Positions 15,994 to 23,694 of a stretch of 32,608 nucleotides of DNA are shown here, piece after piece. The stretch is taken from contig WLGJ01000005.1 in NCBI GenBank assembly GCA_009703275.1, positions 1 to 32,608 on the forward strand, read 5' to 3'. This DNA is from Actinomycetota bacterium. GTDB lineage: Bacteria > Actinomycetota > Acidimicrobiia > Acidimicrobiales > Acidimicrobilacustridaceae. Every line of letters starts with the position of its first letter. The stretch's first letter is position 1. The notes beneath the pieces were generated by a model. It ran no database searches, had not been told where the DNA came from, and saw only the letters and a list, made by a program, of their open reading frames with translations. Made by a program: the position numbers and the translations under genes.

Positions 15994-17577
15994 ATGTCAG
16001 ACGAGAACGCCGCAGAGTCCTCCTCAGAACCGCTCGATAGTCCTGAAGATCTAGAGGCTTCCTCCGAAGAGCGGGCCTCCATTCGTGCCCAGCGTCTCGA
16101 GCGAGTCGGTCAATTGCGGGCGTCGGGAGTCGAACCGTACCCGTATCGATTTGAGCGTTCCTCCGACATCGGTCCCGTTCGAGATGAGTGGGGCACTCTC
16201 GAAGCTGGCAGCGAAACCGGCGTCATCGTCCGCCTTGCAGGACGGCTCATGCTTAAGCGAGAGCAGGGACGTCTCACGTTTGGTCAGCTTCGAGATCGAA
16301 CTGGTGAGATTCAGTTGTTTGTCTCGGCCGGAGTTTTGGGCAAGGAATCGTTCGGTGAGTTCAACCAGCTTGATCGTGGCGACTGGGTGGGTGTCGAAGG
16401 CGAGGTCATGTCCACCAAGAAGGGCGAACTCTCGGTCAAGGTTTCTGAGTGGGTGCTCTTAAGCAAAGCGCTGCGTCCTCTTCCCGATAAGTGGAAGGGT
16501 CTTGCCGATGTCGACGCGCGTTACCGCCAGCGGTATGTCGACCTCACGGTGAATCCAGATGCTCGACGCGTGTTTGAAACGCGATTTGCCGCGGTTGATG
16601 CAATCCGAAGCGTGCTTCGCGAACGTGGTTACCTCGAGGTTGAAACACCCATTCTGAATCTGCAGCAAGGCGGCGCCACTGCACGTCCGTTCATTACGCA
16701 TTACAACGCCCTGACTCTTGACACGTACTTGCGCATCGCCTTGGAGCTTCCGTTGAAGCGTCTTCTTGTCGGCGGACTCGATCGCGTTTTTGAGATTGGT
16801 CGCGTCTTTCGCAATGAGGGGATCGATACGCGCCACAATCCCGAGTTCACGATGCTCGAGTCCTACGAGGCATTCGCTGATTACAGCGACATGATGGACC
16901 TCGTTGAGGTTCTCGTATCTTCAGCAGCGATCGCTGCAAACGGCACCACGAAGGTCGAACTTGGTGGCTCATCTGTTGATCTTGCGCCACCGTGGCGCAG
17001 AGTGTCGATGGTTGAACTCATCAAGGAAGTTGTTGGGGTCGACATCAACCCAGGGATGGAACTTTCCGAAACCAGAGCGATTCTTGATGGGCTTGGACTC
17101 GAATGGAAGGACTCATGGGGTCCTGGTCGCTGCACGCATGAGGTCTACGACGAACTCGTCGAGTCAAAGGTGGTGGAGCCCACCATTGTTTTCGATCACC
17201 CTCGTGAAACATCCCCGCTTGCGAAACCTCACCGCAGCGACACATCTCTCGTTGAGCGCTTTGAAGTCATCGTCTACGGCCGTGAGTTGGCCAACGCCTA
17301 CAGCGAGCTCAACGATCCAGTGGAACAACTTGCACGCTTTCAGGAAGAAGCAGCGCACAAGGCAGCTGGCGATCCAGAAGCAGGCGACGTCGACCTCGAT
17401 TACATCCGAGCGCTTGAGTATGGAATGCCTCCTGCCGGCGGCCTCGGTATAGGCATTGATCGCCTCGTAATGATTCTTGCGGCGGTCGAAAGCATTCGAG
17501 AGGTCATCTTGTTCCCCACGCTTCGACCGGAACATGGATTGACTGACGAAGATTTCTCCGCTGGTCCTACTGTCTAG
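15994..17577 (+). CDS. lysS: Lysyl-tRNA synthetase, class II
   Basis: A 527-aa class II synthetase that charges tRNA-Lys. An acidic N-terminal tail (residues 1-30) precedes an OB-fold anticodon-binding domain (about 65-175, with RLTFGQLRDRTGEIQLFVS). The catalytic core carries motif 2 (FEIGRVFRNEGIDTRHNPEF) and motif 3 (GLGIGIDRLVMILA). Adenylate-site segments such as LRIALELPLKRLLVGG and GRELANAYSELNDP are present. The ATG at 15994 is preceded by AGGAAG with correct spacing; a farther in-frame ATG at 15943 would lie inside the GC hairpin. The next gene, 33 bp on, is an MprF/LPG-synthase-like protein that would consume lysyl-tRNA. Confidence 0.97.
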   Translation: MSDENAAESSSEPLDSPEDLEASSEERASIRAQRLERVGQLRASGVEPYPYRFERSSDIGPVRDEWGTLEAGSETGVIVRLAGRLMLKREQGRLTFGQLRDRTGEIQLFVSAGVLGKESFGEFNQLDRGDWVGVEGEVMSTKKGELSVKVSEWVLLSKALRPLPDKWKGLADVDARYRQRYVDLTVNPDARRVFETRFAAVDAIRSVLRERGYLEVETPILNLQQGGATARPFITHYNALTLDTYLRIALELPLKRLLVGGLDRVFEIGRVFRNEGIDTRHNPEFTMLESYEAFADYSDMMDLVEVLVSSAAIAANGTTKVELGGSSVDLAPPWRRVSMVELIKEVVGVDINPGMELSETRAILDGLGLEWKDSWGPGRCTHEVYDELVESKVVEPTIVFDHPRETSPLAKPHRSDTSLVERFEVIVYGRELANAYSELNDPVEQLARFQEEAAHKAAGDPEAGDVDLDYIRALEYGMPPAGGLGIGIDRLVMILAAVESIREVILFPTLRPEHGLTDEDFSAGPTV

Positions 17578-17610
17578 GAATGCGCACGTCGGAAATCGGA
17601 GGTCGCGCTG

Positions 17611-19350
17611 ATGCGACGTGATTCCCGTCGAGCTCGGCTCATCGGTTTCCTCACCGCGCTAGGCGGAATCATTCTCCTGCTATCGACGCTCCCAGCAGTG
17701 GGTGGTCGGATGGGCCGAATCGTTGACGTCGTCGCCCCATTTGGCGTTCGGGTTACGAGTCACGTCATCGCTGTTGCCGCTGGTGTCGCTTTGCTCTATC
17801 TCGCGGGCCAGTTGAGCCGACGTCGTCACTTGGCGTGGGTGATGGCAGTGGCTGTCTTCAGTACATCGTTTGTGGTTGATGTCCTACGCGAACACCATTA
17901 CCTCGCTGCGCTGTATTCGCTCTTTATGGTGTTTCTGCTGTTGGTGAGTCGATCAAAATTCAAGGCTCCAGGTGATCCACCGACGCTTCTCGAGTTTCTA
18001 CGGTTCATTCCGCGATACTTCCTGATCGTCTTTGTCTACGGGTACGCAGCTCTCTTCTTGGAACGTGCGTCGATCACGCCGAGCCCAACCTTTTGGAAGA
18101 ACGCCGAGACGATATTGCTCGGTCTCGTCGGTTTCGACGGGCCTTATCAGTATGAACGCAACTTCTTTGAGTGGGCGTTTCCATCGTCACTTCTTCTGCT
18201 TGGGGTCGGGGGGTTACTTGCCGCGGTGATTCTCGTATTTCGGCCGATCGTTTCGCGTTCTTATGTGACGCCAGAAGCGCTCAACGAGGCTGTGTCGATT
18301 GTGAAGGAGTTCAGCTCCGATTCACTTGACTATTTTGCACTGCGCGATGACAAACTTTTCTTCGTCTCATCGGACCAGAAGGCATTCATCGCCTACACCT
18401 ATGTTGGGCGGCAAGCACTGGTGTCAGGTGACCCGATCGGATCCAAAGAATCAATTCCGCTCGTGATCGATGAGTTCCTCGAGATGTGTCGAGAACGAGC
18501 TTGGGGGTTCTCTTTTCTCGCAGTTCGAGAATCGGATCGCAATTTGTATGTTGATCGAGGATTGCACACGGTGTATCTCGGGGATGAGGCCGTGATTGAT
18601 GTTCGTGGGTTCTCACTTGCGGGAAAGAAGTGGAAGAGCGTCCGTCAATCCTCGGGTCGCGTCGAGCGGACCTACACCTATGTGTGGATGTCCGAAACCG
18701 AGGCATCGAAGGAACTGCTTCAGGAACTGAACGATATTTCCAAACTCTGGCGAGGAAAAGCTCCAGAGCGCGGTTTCACGATGACACTGAACCAGGATGT
18801 CGAAGGAACTAATCCCGACTTCCGATTGTGTATCGCTCTCGATGAAGAGGGAAAGCCCGGCGGGTTTCTTCGCGTCGTTCCCATCTACGGAGAACGAACT
18901 GGTTACACGCTGGACATTATGAGACGGGATCCGAATACCCCTAACGGCATGACGGAGTTTTTACTCACTCGAACCATCATGAAACTCGACGAACTTGGCT
19001 TTCAGAGATTCAGCATGAATTTCGCAGCGTGGGGGAGACTCTTTGAAGACGACGTGGATTACTCGTTGACACAGCGAATCGTGAAACTGGTTTTGAATCT
19101 GATGAGTCCCTTTTATCAAATCAAATCTTTGAAGGAATTCAATCAACGCTTCTACCCAGAGTGGGTTCCACGCTGCATCGCCTATGAAGGCTTTCGGAGC
19201 CTTCCAAGAGTTGCGCTGCTTTACTCTGCAGCCGAAGGGTTTCTCACACTGCCTGTGATCGGCAAGTACCTCCTACCGCGGACTGTTCTCCATCCAGGGC
19301 ACCCGGTCGTTGGTGAAATTGTTGGTCAACCAACAAGTGAGCAGATCTAG
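17611..19350 (+). CDS. MprF-like phosphatidylglycerol lysyltransferase (DUF2156)
   Basis: A 579-aa membrane protein. The N-terminal 215 residues contain about six helices (approximately 11-31, 46-66, 73-91, 96-112, 131-149, 189-213). The C-terminal 350 residues form a soluble acyltransferase-like domain with FSSDSLDYFALRDDKLFF, ALVSGDPIG, WGFSFLAVRES and VPRCIAYEG, characteristic of the DUF2156/LPG_synthase_C family. Such enzymes transfer an aminoacyl group, often lysine, from tRNA to phosphatidylglycerol, giving resistance to cationic peptides. The N-terminus recalls the membrane part of mycobacterial LysX, where this protein is fused to LysRS; here lysS is a separate upstream gene. GGAGG at 17598-17602 precedes the ATG. 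The amino acid used is inferred from the neighbour. Confidence 0.88.
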   Translation: MRRDSRRARLIGFLTALGGIILLLSTLPAVGGRMGRIVDVVAPFGVRVTSHVIAVAAGVALLYLAGQLSRRRHLAWVMAVAVFSTSFVVDVLREHHYLAALYSLFMVFLLLVSRSKFKAPGDPPTLLEFLRFIPRYFLIVFVYGYAALFLERASITPSPTFWKNAETILLGLVGFDGPYQYERNFFEWAFPSSLLLLGVGGLLAAVILVFRPIVSRSYVTPEALNEAVSIVKEFSSDSLDYFALRDDKLFFVSSDQKAFIAYTYVGRQALVSGDPIGSKESIPLVIDEFLEMCRERAWGFSFLAVRESDRNLYVDRGLHTVYLGDEAVIDVRGFSLAGKKWKSVRQSSGRVERTYTYVWMSETEASKELLQELNDISKLWRGKAPERGFTMTLNQDVEGTNPDFRLCIALDEEGKPGGFLRVVPIYGERTGYTLDIMRRDPNTPNGMTEFLLTRTIMKLDELGFQRFSMNFAAWGRLFEDDVDYSLTQRIVKLVLNLMSPFYQIKSLKEFNQRFYPEWVPRCIAYEGFRSLPRVALLYSAAEGFLTLPVIGKYLLPRTVLHPGHPVVGEIVGQPTSEQI

Positions 19351-19352
19351 TC

Positions 19353-20084
19353 ATGTGTGGTCGGTTCACAAGCACAACGCCTGCATCTGAATTGGCTGAC
19401 TTTTTTGAGGCGGAGACCGATCTCCCCGATGGGATTGAGAACTACAACGTCACTCCAACCAGTGATGTAGCGGTTGTGCATCAAGATCCGAGTGGGCAAC
19501 GTCGCCTGGATTTGATGTTCTGGGGTCTGGTGCCGAGTTGGGCGGAGAGTCCAGCGATCGGTTCGCGTCTCATCAATGCCCGATCTGAAACCGTCGCAGT
19601 GAAGCCATCATTCCGGTCTGCCTTTCGACGGCGACGATGCATCATTCCGATTGATGGCTTCTATGAATGGATCCATGTGCCGGAACGGAAGAAGAAACAA
19701 CCGGTTTTCATCTCATCGACCGACGGCAACCCGCTTGCATTCGCAGGTATCTGGGAGTCATGGCGAAGTAAAGAACTTTCACAATCCGCTGATGAACTTC
19801 GTTCGTGTTCGATCCTCACCGGGCCACCGAATGAATTGATCGCACCACTTCATGACCGGATGCCGATGATTCTCTCGCGGGATCAGTGGACACGGTGGCT
19901 GGATCAATCAAATGATCACATCGATGAACTGCATTCCATGCTGAGACCGGCTCCAGAGTCATGGTTGCAGTGGTGGCCAGTTTCATTGGCGGTAAACAAT
20001 GTGCGCAATCGCGATGCGTCGCTGATCGAACGCGCCGAGATCGTCGCCGACGGCCAAGCTGAGGGCCAGGGTCGTTTGTTGTAG
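19353..20084 (+). CDS. SRAP-domain protein (HMCES/YedK family)
   Basis: A 243-aa SOS-response-associated peptidase-like protein. The family shields abasic sites in single-stranded DNA by forming a thiazolidine cross-link through Cys2. The required residues are visible: Cys2 right after the start Met (MCGRF), Asn75 in INARSET, Glu105 in DGFYEW and His167 in PLHDRMP. Cys2 placement fixes the ATG start. It begins 2 nt after the upstream stop, so it is probably cotranscribed with the lysyltransferase gene. Its stop faces the HIT gene stop with a 4-bp gap. Confidence 0.96.
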   Translation: MCGRFTSTTPASELADFFEAETDLPDGIENYNVTPTSDVAVVHQDPSGQRRLDLMFWGLVPSWAESPAIGSRLINARSETVAVKPSFRSAFRRRRCIIPIDGFYEWIHVPERKKKQPVFISSTDGNPLAFAGIWESWRSKELSQSADELRSCSILTGPPNELIAPLHDRMPMILSRDQWTRWLDQSNDHIDELHSMLRPAPESWLQWWPVSLAVNNVRNRDASLIERAEIVADGQAEGQGRLL

Positions 20085-20088
20085 CTCG

Positions 20089-20499
20089 CTATTCCGAAGC
20101 TTCCGCACCTAGGGCGGCACGTAGTGCTCTCGCTGCTTCGTCGAGATCGGCCGGATCGACCGCACTGTTCGCTTTACGGAAATCGATGTCTGCTTCCGAA
20201 GTAATAGGGAGGACGTGGAGGTGGGTGTGGGGGACTTCCAGCCCGGCGATGATGAGGGAGATTCTTTCGGCCTCAAATGCGCTCATCTGAGCCGCGCCAA
20301 TCTTGCGGGCAACGATGGCGAGATGCCCGGCAAGTTCGTCGGGGAGATCGACCCAGTGGTCAACTTCGAGTCGCGGGACAACAAGTGTGTGGCCGGGGCA
20401 GATTGGGGCGATTGTCAGGAAGGCGACGCACAAATCGTCTCGGTAAACGAACCGGCCTGGAAGGTCGCCGTTGATGATCTTGGTAAACAAGGTGCTCAT
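20089..20499 (-). CDS. HIT-family nucleotide hydrolase
   Basis: A 136-aa histidine-triad protein with the active-site pattern HTHLHV (His91, 93, 95). The upstream segment FTKIINGDLPGRFVYRDDLCVAFL and the phosphate-side ICPGHTLVVPR are typical of the Hint branch, which hydrolyses AMP-lysine or related adenylylated substrates. It ends within a few bases of the SRAP gene. A TACGAT box (20509-20514, minus) lies 9 nt upstream of the ATG and overlaps the -10 box of the divergent phosphatidyltransferase gene. Confidence 0.95.
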   Translation of the reverse strand: MSTLFTKIINGDLPGRFVYRDDLCVAFLTIAPICPGHTLVVPRLEVDHWVDLPDELAGHLAIVARKIGAAQMSAFEAERISLIIAGLEVPHTHLHVLPITSEADIDFRKANSAVDPADLDEAARALRAALGAEASE

Positions 20500-20508
20500 G
20501 GTTTTGAA

Positions 20509-20518
20509 ATCGTAGAGT
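20509..20518. promoter_or_regulatory. Overlapping divergent -10 boxes
   Basis: TACGAT on the minus strand (20514-20509, for the HIT gene) and TAGAGT on the plus strand (20513-20518, for the phosphatidyltransferase gene) share bases. If both are used, the two genes cannot be initiated at the same moment. Inferred from position only. Confidence 0.4.
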
Positions 20519-20525
20519 GCAACGA

Positions 20526-21131
20526 ATGAACGTGCCCCCCAACTCCGAGCCCGAGAGCCAGATTCTCACCGTTCCAAATCTGATCACTCTCGTCCGGTTG
20601 CTGTGTTTGCCGGTTTTTGTCTGGCTTCTGCTTGGTCGAGAGAATCCTCTGGCGGCCGGTGCACTCCTTGGGGTTTTGGGAGCTACCGATTGGGTAGACG
20701 GCTGGTATGCACGTCGTTTCAACGCTGTTTCCAACTTCGGGAAGATCTTCGATCCGGTCGTCGACCGCCTCCTCTTCTTCGTTTCTATCGTTGCGATCAT
20801 CATCGCCGGAGCGGCTCCGATCTGGTTCTGCATCGCCGTATTGGTGCGTGAAGTGGCTCTTTCCTTGGCGACGTTAGTCTTGGCTTCGCTCGGAGCACGC
20901 CGCATCGACGTGACTTGGATTGGTAAGGCGGCCACATTCGGTCTGATGTTTGCGTTCCCAGGTTTCCTCTGGGCGTCGACTGACTGGGCGCTGCAGCCAT
21001 TCTTTGAGATCGCCGCATGGGTCTGTGCGCTGCCATCACTGGCGGCCTCGTACTACGCAGCAGGGCTGTACGTGCCGATTGGTCTTCGGGCGCTGCGTGA
21101 GGGACGCGAGGCGAGGGCAGCGGGGGAGTGA
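20526..21131 (+). CDS. CDP-alcohol phosphatidyltransferase (PgsA-like)
   Basis: A 201-aa membrane enzyme of the CDP-alcohol phosphatidyltransferase family, which joins a CDP-diacylglycerol to an alcohol acceptor. The complete metal-binding signature DG-x2-AR-x8-G-x3-D-x3-D is present at residues 58-80 (D58 G59, A62 R63, G72, D76, D80), preceded by D55. Hydrophobic segments flank it. The acceptor could be glycerol-3-phosphate (pgsA) or another polyol. In mycobacteria a pgsA paralogue (Rv1822) lies near the gcvH block, as here. ATG 20526 is chosen from a TAGAGT box 7 nt upstream; GTG 20517 in the same frame is an alternative. Confidence 0.9.
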   Translation: MNVPPNSEPESQILTVPNLITLVRLLCLPVFVWLLLGRENPLAAGALLGVLGATDWVDGWYARRFNAVSNFGKIFDPVVDRLLFFVSIVAIIIAGAAPIWFCIAVLVREVALSLATLVLASLGARRIDVTWIGKAATFGLMFAFPGFLWASTDWALQPFFEIAAWVCALPSLAASYYAAGLYVPIGLRALREGREARAAGE

Positions 21132-21189
21132 CTCGGCTCCGGGGCTCACGCTTCGGTGGAGGTCGAGGCAATCGGATAGCGTTCGGCTC

Positions 21190-21573
21190 ATGCAACTGCC
21201 TGATGACCTGCGCTATTCCTCCGACCACGAATGGGTCCGCCTTGAGAACGGGCAGCTCCGTCTCGGAATCACCGATTACGCGCAAGATGCGCTTGGCGAC
21301 GTCGTGTTCGTCGAGATTCCCGAGGTAGGTATGCAGGTTGATGCTGCCGCAAAGGTCAGCGAAGTTGAGTCAACGAAATCTGTCTCCGACATCTACGCAC
21401 CCGTTGCCGGCACGGTCATCGCAGTGAACGAATCGCTTGCGGATTCTCCAGAACGTTTGAATGACGATCCTTACGGCGACGGTTGGATCTGCATCATCGA
21501 ACCTTCTGATGCAACTTCCGTTGACGCGCTTCTAGATGTCGATGGTTATCGGCGGTTGATCGAAGGCGCGTGA
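21190..21573 (+). CDS. gcvH: Glycine cleavage system H protein
   Basis: GcvH is the lipoylated carrier that shuttles the aminomethyl group between the P, T and L proteins. The 127-aa protein has the lipoyl-lysine motif VESTKSVSDIYAPVAG with Lys63, the N-terminal YSSDHEWVRLE, and the closing NDDPYGDGWICIIEPS. The ATG at 21190 is used because a TAGCGT box (21177-21182) lies 7 nt upstream and the longer open frame overlaps the previous gene without homology. The stop overlaps the start of the GarA-like gene. In mycobacteria the same order gcvH-garA-merR-BFN-merR-gcvB occurs. Confidence 0.97.
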   Translation: MQLPDDLRYSSDHEWVRLENGQLRLGITDYAQDALGDVVFVEIPEVGMQVDAAAKVSEVESTKSVSDIYAPVAGTVIAVNESLADSPERLNDDPYGDGWICIIEPSDATSVDALLDVDGYRRLIEGA

Positions 21574-22067
21574 TGGCTGTTGCTGAGGGATTCTGTAATA
21601 ACTGCGGGCACCGTAATTCGCTTGGAGCAAATTTCTGCTCGTCATGCGGTGCTGTGCTGGAATCACTCGCGCCCGATCACACAACGATCACCTTTCACCC
21701 AGTGACGCCCGGAGACCCGGTCGAGAGCGACGTTGCAGTCGTTGTCGAAGGTATTCCTGCCGATACTGCGATGCTCGTCGTTCAGCGTGGTTCGAAGGCT
21801 GGAAGTCGTTTCGCGTTAGATAACGATGTTGTGACTGCGGGTCGACATCCCGACTCAGATATTTTCCTCGACGACATCACAGTTTCGCGGCGGCACGCCG
21901 AACTCCGCCGCGTAACCGATGGCACGTGGTTGGCCTGTGACACCGGTTCGCTCAATGGCACCTATCTCAATCGTCAACGTATCGAGACAGCGATTCTTTC
22001 GAGTGGCGATGAACTGCAAATCGGGAAATTCAAACTCGTTTTTCTCCTCGGTGGTGACGGCGCGTGA
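21573..22067 (+). CDS. garA: GarA/OdhI-like FHA protein with N-terminal zinc ribbon
   Basis: A 164-aa phosphopeptide-binding regulator. In actinobacteria GarA/OdhI binds and inhibits 2-oxoglutarate dehydrogenase and related enzymes until Ser/Thr kinases phosphorylate a Thr-Thr motif. The FHA domain (about 65-160) is highly similar to GarA: GSKAGSRFALD, AGRHPDSDIFLDDITVSRRHAE, GSLNGTYLNR and DELQIGKFKLVFL. Ahead of it lies DHTTITF (Thr37, Thr38), matching the phospho-switch ETTSVF. Unusually, the first 30 residues form a zinc ribbon (CNNC at 8-11, CSSC at 22-25) that I do not recall in mycobacterial GarA. ATG 21573 overlaps the gcvH stop; GTG 21570 is an alternative. The gene symbol rests on similarity and synteny. 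Confidence 0.92.
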   Translation: MAVAEGFCNNCGHRNSLGANFCSSCGAVLESLAPDHTTITFHPVTPGDPVESDVAVVVEGIPADTAMLVVQRGSKAGSRFALDNDVVTAGRHPDSDIFLDDITVSRRHAELRRVTDGTWLACDTGSLNGTYLNRQRIETAILSSGDELQIGKFKLVFLLGGDGA

Positions 22068-23005
22068 CCGACGTAAGTTCCCACTCCTCAATAGGCGAAG
22101 TACTTTCGCTTCTCCAGAGCGATTATCCCGATATCACCATTTCGAAGATCCGATTCTTGGAGAGCCAAGGGCTATTAAATCCCGAGCGCACTCCGTCGGG
22201 ATATCGAAAGTTTCACGAAGAAGACATTGAACGACTGCGATGGATCCTCACCCAGCAACGCGATCATTTTTTGCCGCTCAAGGTGATCAAGGATCGTCTC
22301 GCCGCAGGTGATTTCGCCGATGGTCCGCCCGAGGGCGTGCTTCCATTTGAGCGGAACTCGGAAGTCGTAGACACATCTACCGACTCCTCCACATCTGAGG
22401 TTGTCGAGAATTCTGCAGTTTCCGCGTCACCCAAGAAGGATTCCGTTGCGAAGGACTCAGGTGCCAACGCCTCAACTTCTCGAACAAGTGCCGTAACGAG
22501 TTTGCTCGAAGGACCGGCAGCGACGACCACCTCGCCTCGAGGCGGGAAACGTCATCCGACCGGACACAAGAAGGGCGATCCCACACCGGTGAAAGGTGCG
22601 GAAGACGAAATCGAAGTACCCGAGGTTGCACTCACACTCAAAGAACTCTGTGAACAAAGCGGCTTGGGGGAGTCTGAGGTTGCTGACCTGGAGAAGTTCG
22701 GTCTTCTCACGCGCCGATCCATGGGGCATGTCGAGTACTACGACGACGAAGCTCTTGTCGTGGCGCGACTCGCAGGCGGATTCGGGCGGTATGGAATTGA
22801 ACCTCGCCACCTCCGTATGTACAAAGTTTCGGCTGAACGAGAGGCTGGCCTCTTTGAGCAGCTCATTACTCCGCTTTTGAAACAGCGCCGTGCTGCTGCC
22901 CGAGAGCAGGCCGTCGAGATGCTTGAAGAATTGGCGGAACTCGCAGATGACCTACGTGCGGTGATGGTTCGGGCATCGCTGCGTGAGTATCTGGGCCAGG
23001 CCTGA
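22064..23005 (+). CDS. MerR-family regulator, FtsR/Rv1828-like
   Basis: A 313-aa transcription regulator with two MerR-type winged helices. The first (about residues 8-75, SIGEVLSLLQSDYPDITISKIRFLESQGLLNPERTPSGYRKF) is followed by a roughly 100-residue Ser/Thr/acidic linker that looks disordered. The second (about 188-255, LTLKELCEQSGLGESEVADLEKFGLLTRR) leads into a helical C-terminus. This is the layout of FtsR (Rv1828; in Corynebacterium it controls ftsZ). Position after garA supports orthology. No effector-binding domain is visible. The GTG start overlaps the stop of the FHA gene, so the gcvH-garA-ftsR trio is translationally coupled. Targets in this organism are unknown. Confidence 0.9.
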   Translation: MTDVSSHSSIGEVLSLLQSDYPDITISKIRFLESQGLLNPERTPSGYRKFHEEDIERLRWILTQQRDHFLPLKVIKDRLAAGDFADGPPEGVLPFERNSEVVDTSTDSSTSEVVENSAVSASPKKDSVAKDSGANASTSRTSAVTSLLEGPAATTTSPRGGKRHPTGHKKGDPTPVKGAEDEIEVPEVALTLKELCEQSGLGESEVADLEKFGLLTRRSMGHVEYYDDEALVVARLAGGFGRYGIEPRHLRMYKVSAEREAGLFEQLITPLLKQRRAAAREQAVEMLEELAELADDLRAVMVRASLREYLGQA

Positions 23006-23047
23006 ACCACGGGTTCGGTTCGCTCTCACTGCCGGTAGTCTGAGTCG

Positions 23048-23542
23048 GTGATTGAGATGGAAGTCATCAACGTTCAGGTTGATATACCGGGCAACTCTCC
23101 AGTGCTCGTTTTGCGCGAGGTCGCGGGTGCGGGCCGGCTCGTGCCCATCTTCATTGGTCACGCCGAAGCATCCGCAATCAGTTTTGGACTCGAAGGTGTC
23201 GTTGCCTCGAGGCCACTCACTCACGATCTTTTCTGTGAGGCGATTGAACACTTAGGCGCCACTCTGACTTCTATTGAGATCACGAAAGTCGACGGTGGGA
23301 CGTTCTATGCCGAGATGGTGCTGAAAGTTTCCGAGACCGAATCTCGACTCTCAGCCCGGCCATCCGACGCTGTGGCATTGGCATTGCGCTTTCACTGCCC
23401 GATTTGGGCCGACGAATCCGTCGTCGAAGCCGCTGGTCTGCTTCCCGACGATGAGCCTGAGGGTTCCGACGACGGAGGAGACGTGGTCGAGGAGTTCCGC
23501 GCCTTTATCGACAACGTGAATCCTGAGGATTTCGGGTCCTGA
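23048..23542 (+). CDS. Bifunctional nuclease (BFN/DUF151) family protein
   Basis: A 164-aa BFN-domain protein like Rv1829. The core (about 4-135) shows VINVQVDIPGNSPVLVLRE, LVPIFIGHAEASAIS, RPLTHDLFCEAIEHLGA, GTFYAEMVLK and SARPSDAVALALRF, all typical of the family. Plant members have nuclease activity in vitro; the bacterial role is unresolved. The last 30 residues are acidic. GTG 23048 is supported by TAGTCT (23036-23041) 6 nt upstream; ATG 23057 is a fallback. It sits between two MerR genes exactly as in mycobacteria, which suggests a conserved functional link. Confidence 0.92.
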   Translation: MIEMEVINVQVDIPGNSPVLVLREVAGAGRLVPIFIGHAEASAISFGLEGVVASRPLTHDLFCEAIEHLGATLTSIEITKVDGGTFYAEMVLKVSETESRLSARPSDAVALALRFHCPIWADESVVEAAGLLPDDEPEGSDDGGDVVEEFRAFIDNVNPEDFGS

Positions 23543-23561
23543 GGCGATTTCCGCCCAACCA

Positions 23562-23590
23562 TTGACGCCGCGCGCGGCGCCCTGTACGGT
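23562..23590 (+). promoter_or_regulatory. Sigma-70-type promoter for the second MerR gene
   Basis: TTGACG (23562-23567), a 17-nt GC-rich spacer and TACGGT (23585-23590) form the best canonical promoter in the window. Transcription from here would give a leader of about 100 nt before the ATG at 23695, unlike the leaderless neighbours. Confidence 0.6.
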
Positions 23591-23602
23591 CAGCGGTCCT
23601 CA

Positions 23603-23674
23603 CAACGGCGTAATTTCGCCGTTGTCATCCGTGGGGTCAGCGCCGATCCCGTTCAGTGACGCAGATCCGTCACT
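23603..23674 (+). promoter_or_regulatory. Two inverted repeats in the MerR leader
   Basis: The predicted leader contains a perfect 8-bp hairpin (23603-23610 with 23617-23624, 6-nt loop) and a second perfect 7-bp hairpin (23655-23661 with 23668-23674, 6-nt loop) ending about 20 nt before the start codon. As DNA they could be operators, for example for MerR autoregulation. As RNA they could be a post-transcriptional element. No known riboswitch was recognised. Confidence 0.5.
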
Positions 23675-23694
23675 AGTCATAACTGGGAGTTTCG

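Noticed and set aside
20950-21189. Upstream extension of the gcvH frame
   Set aside because: It overlaps the phosphatidyltransferase gene in another frame, and the GcvH family begins at ATG 21190.
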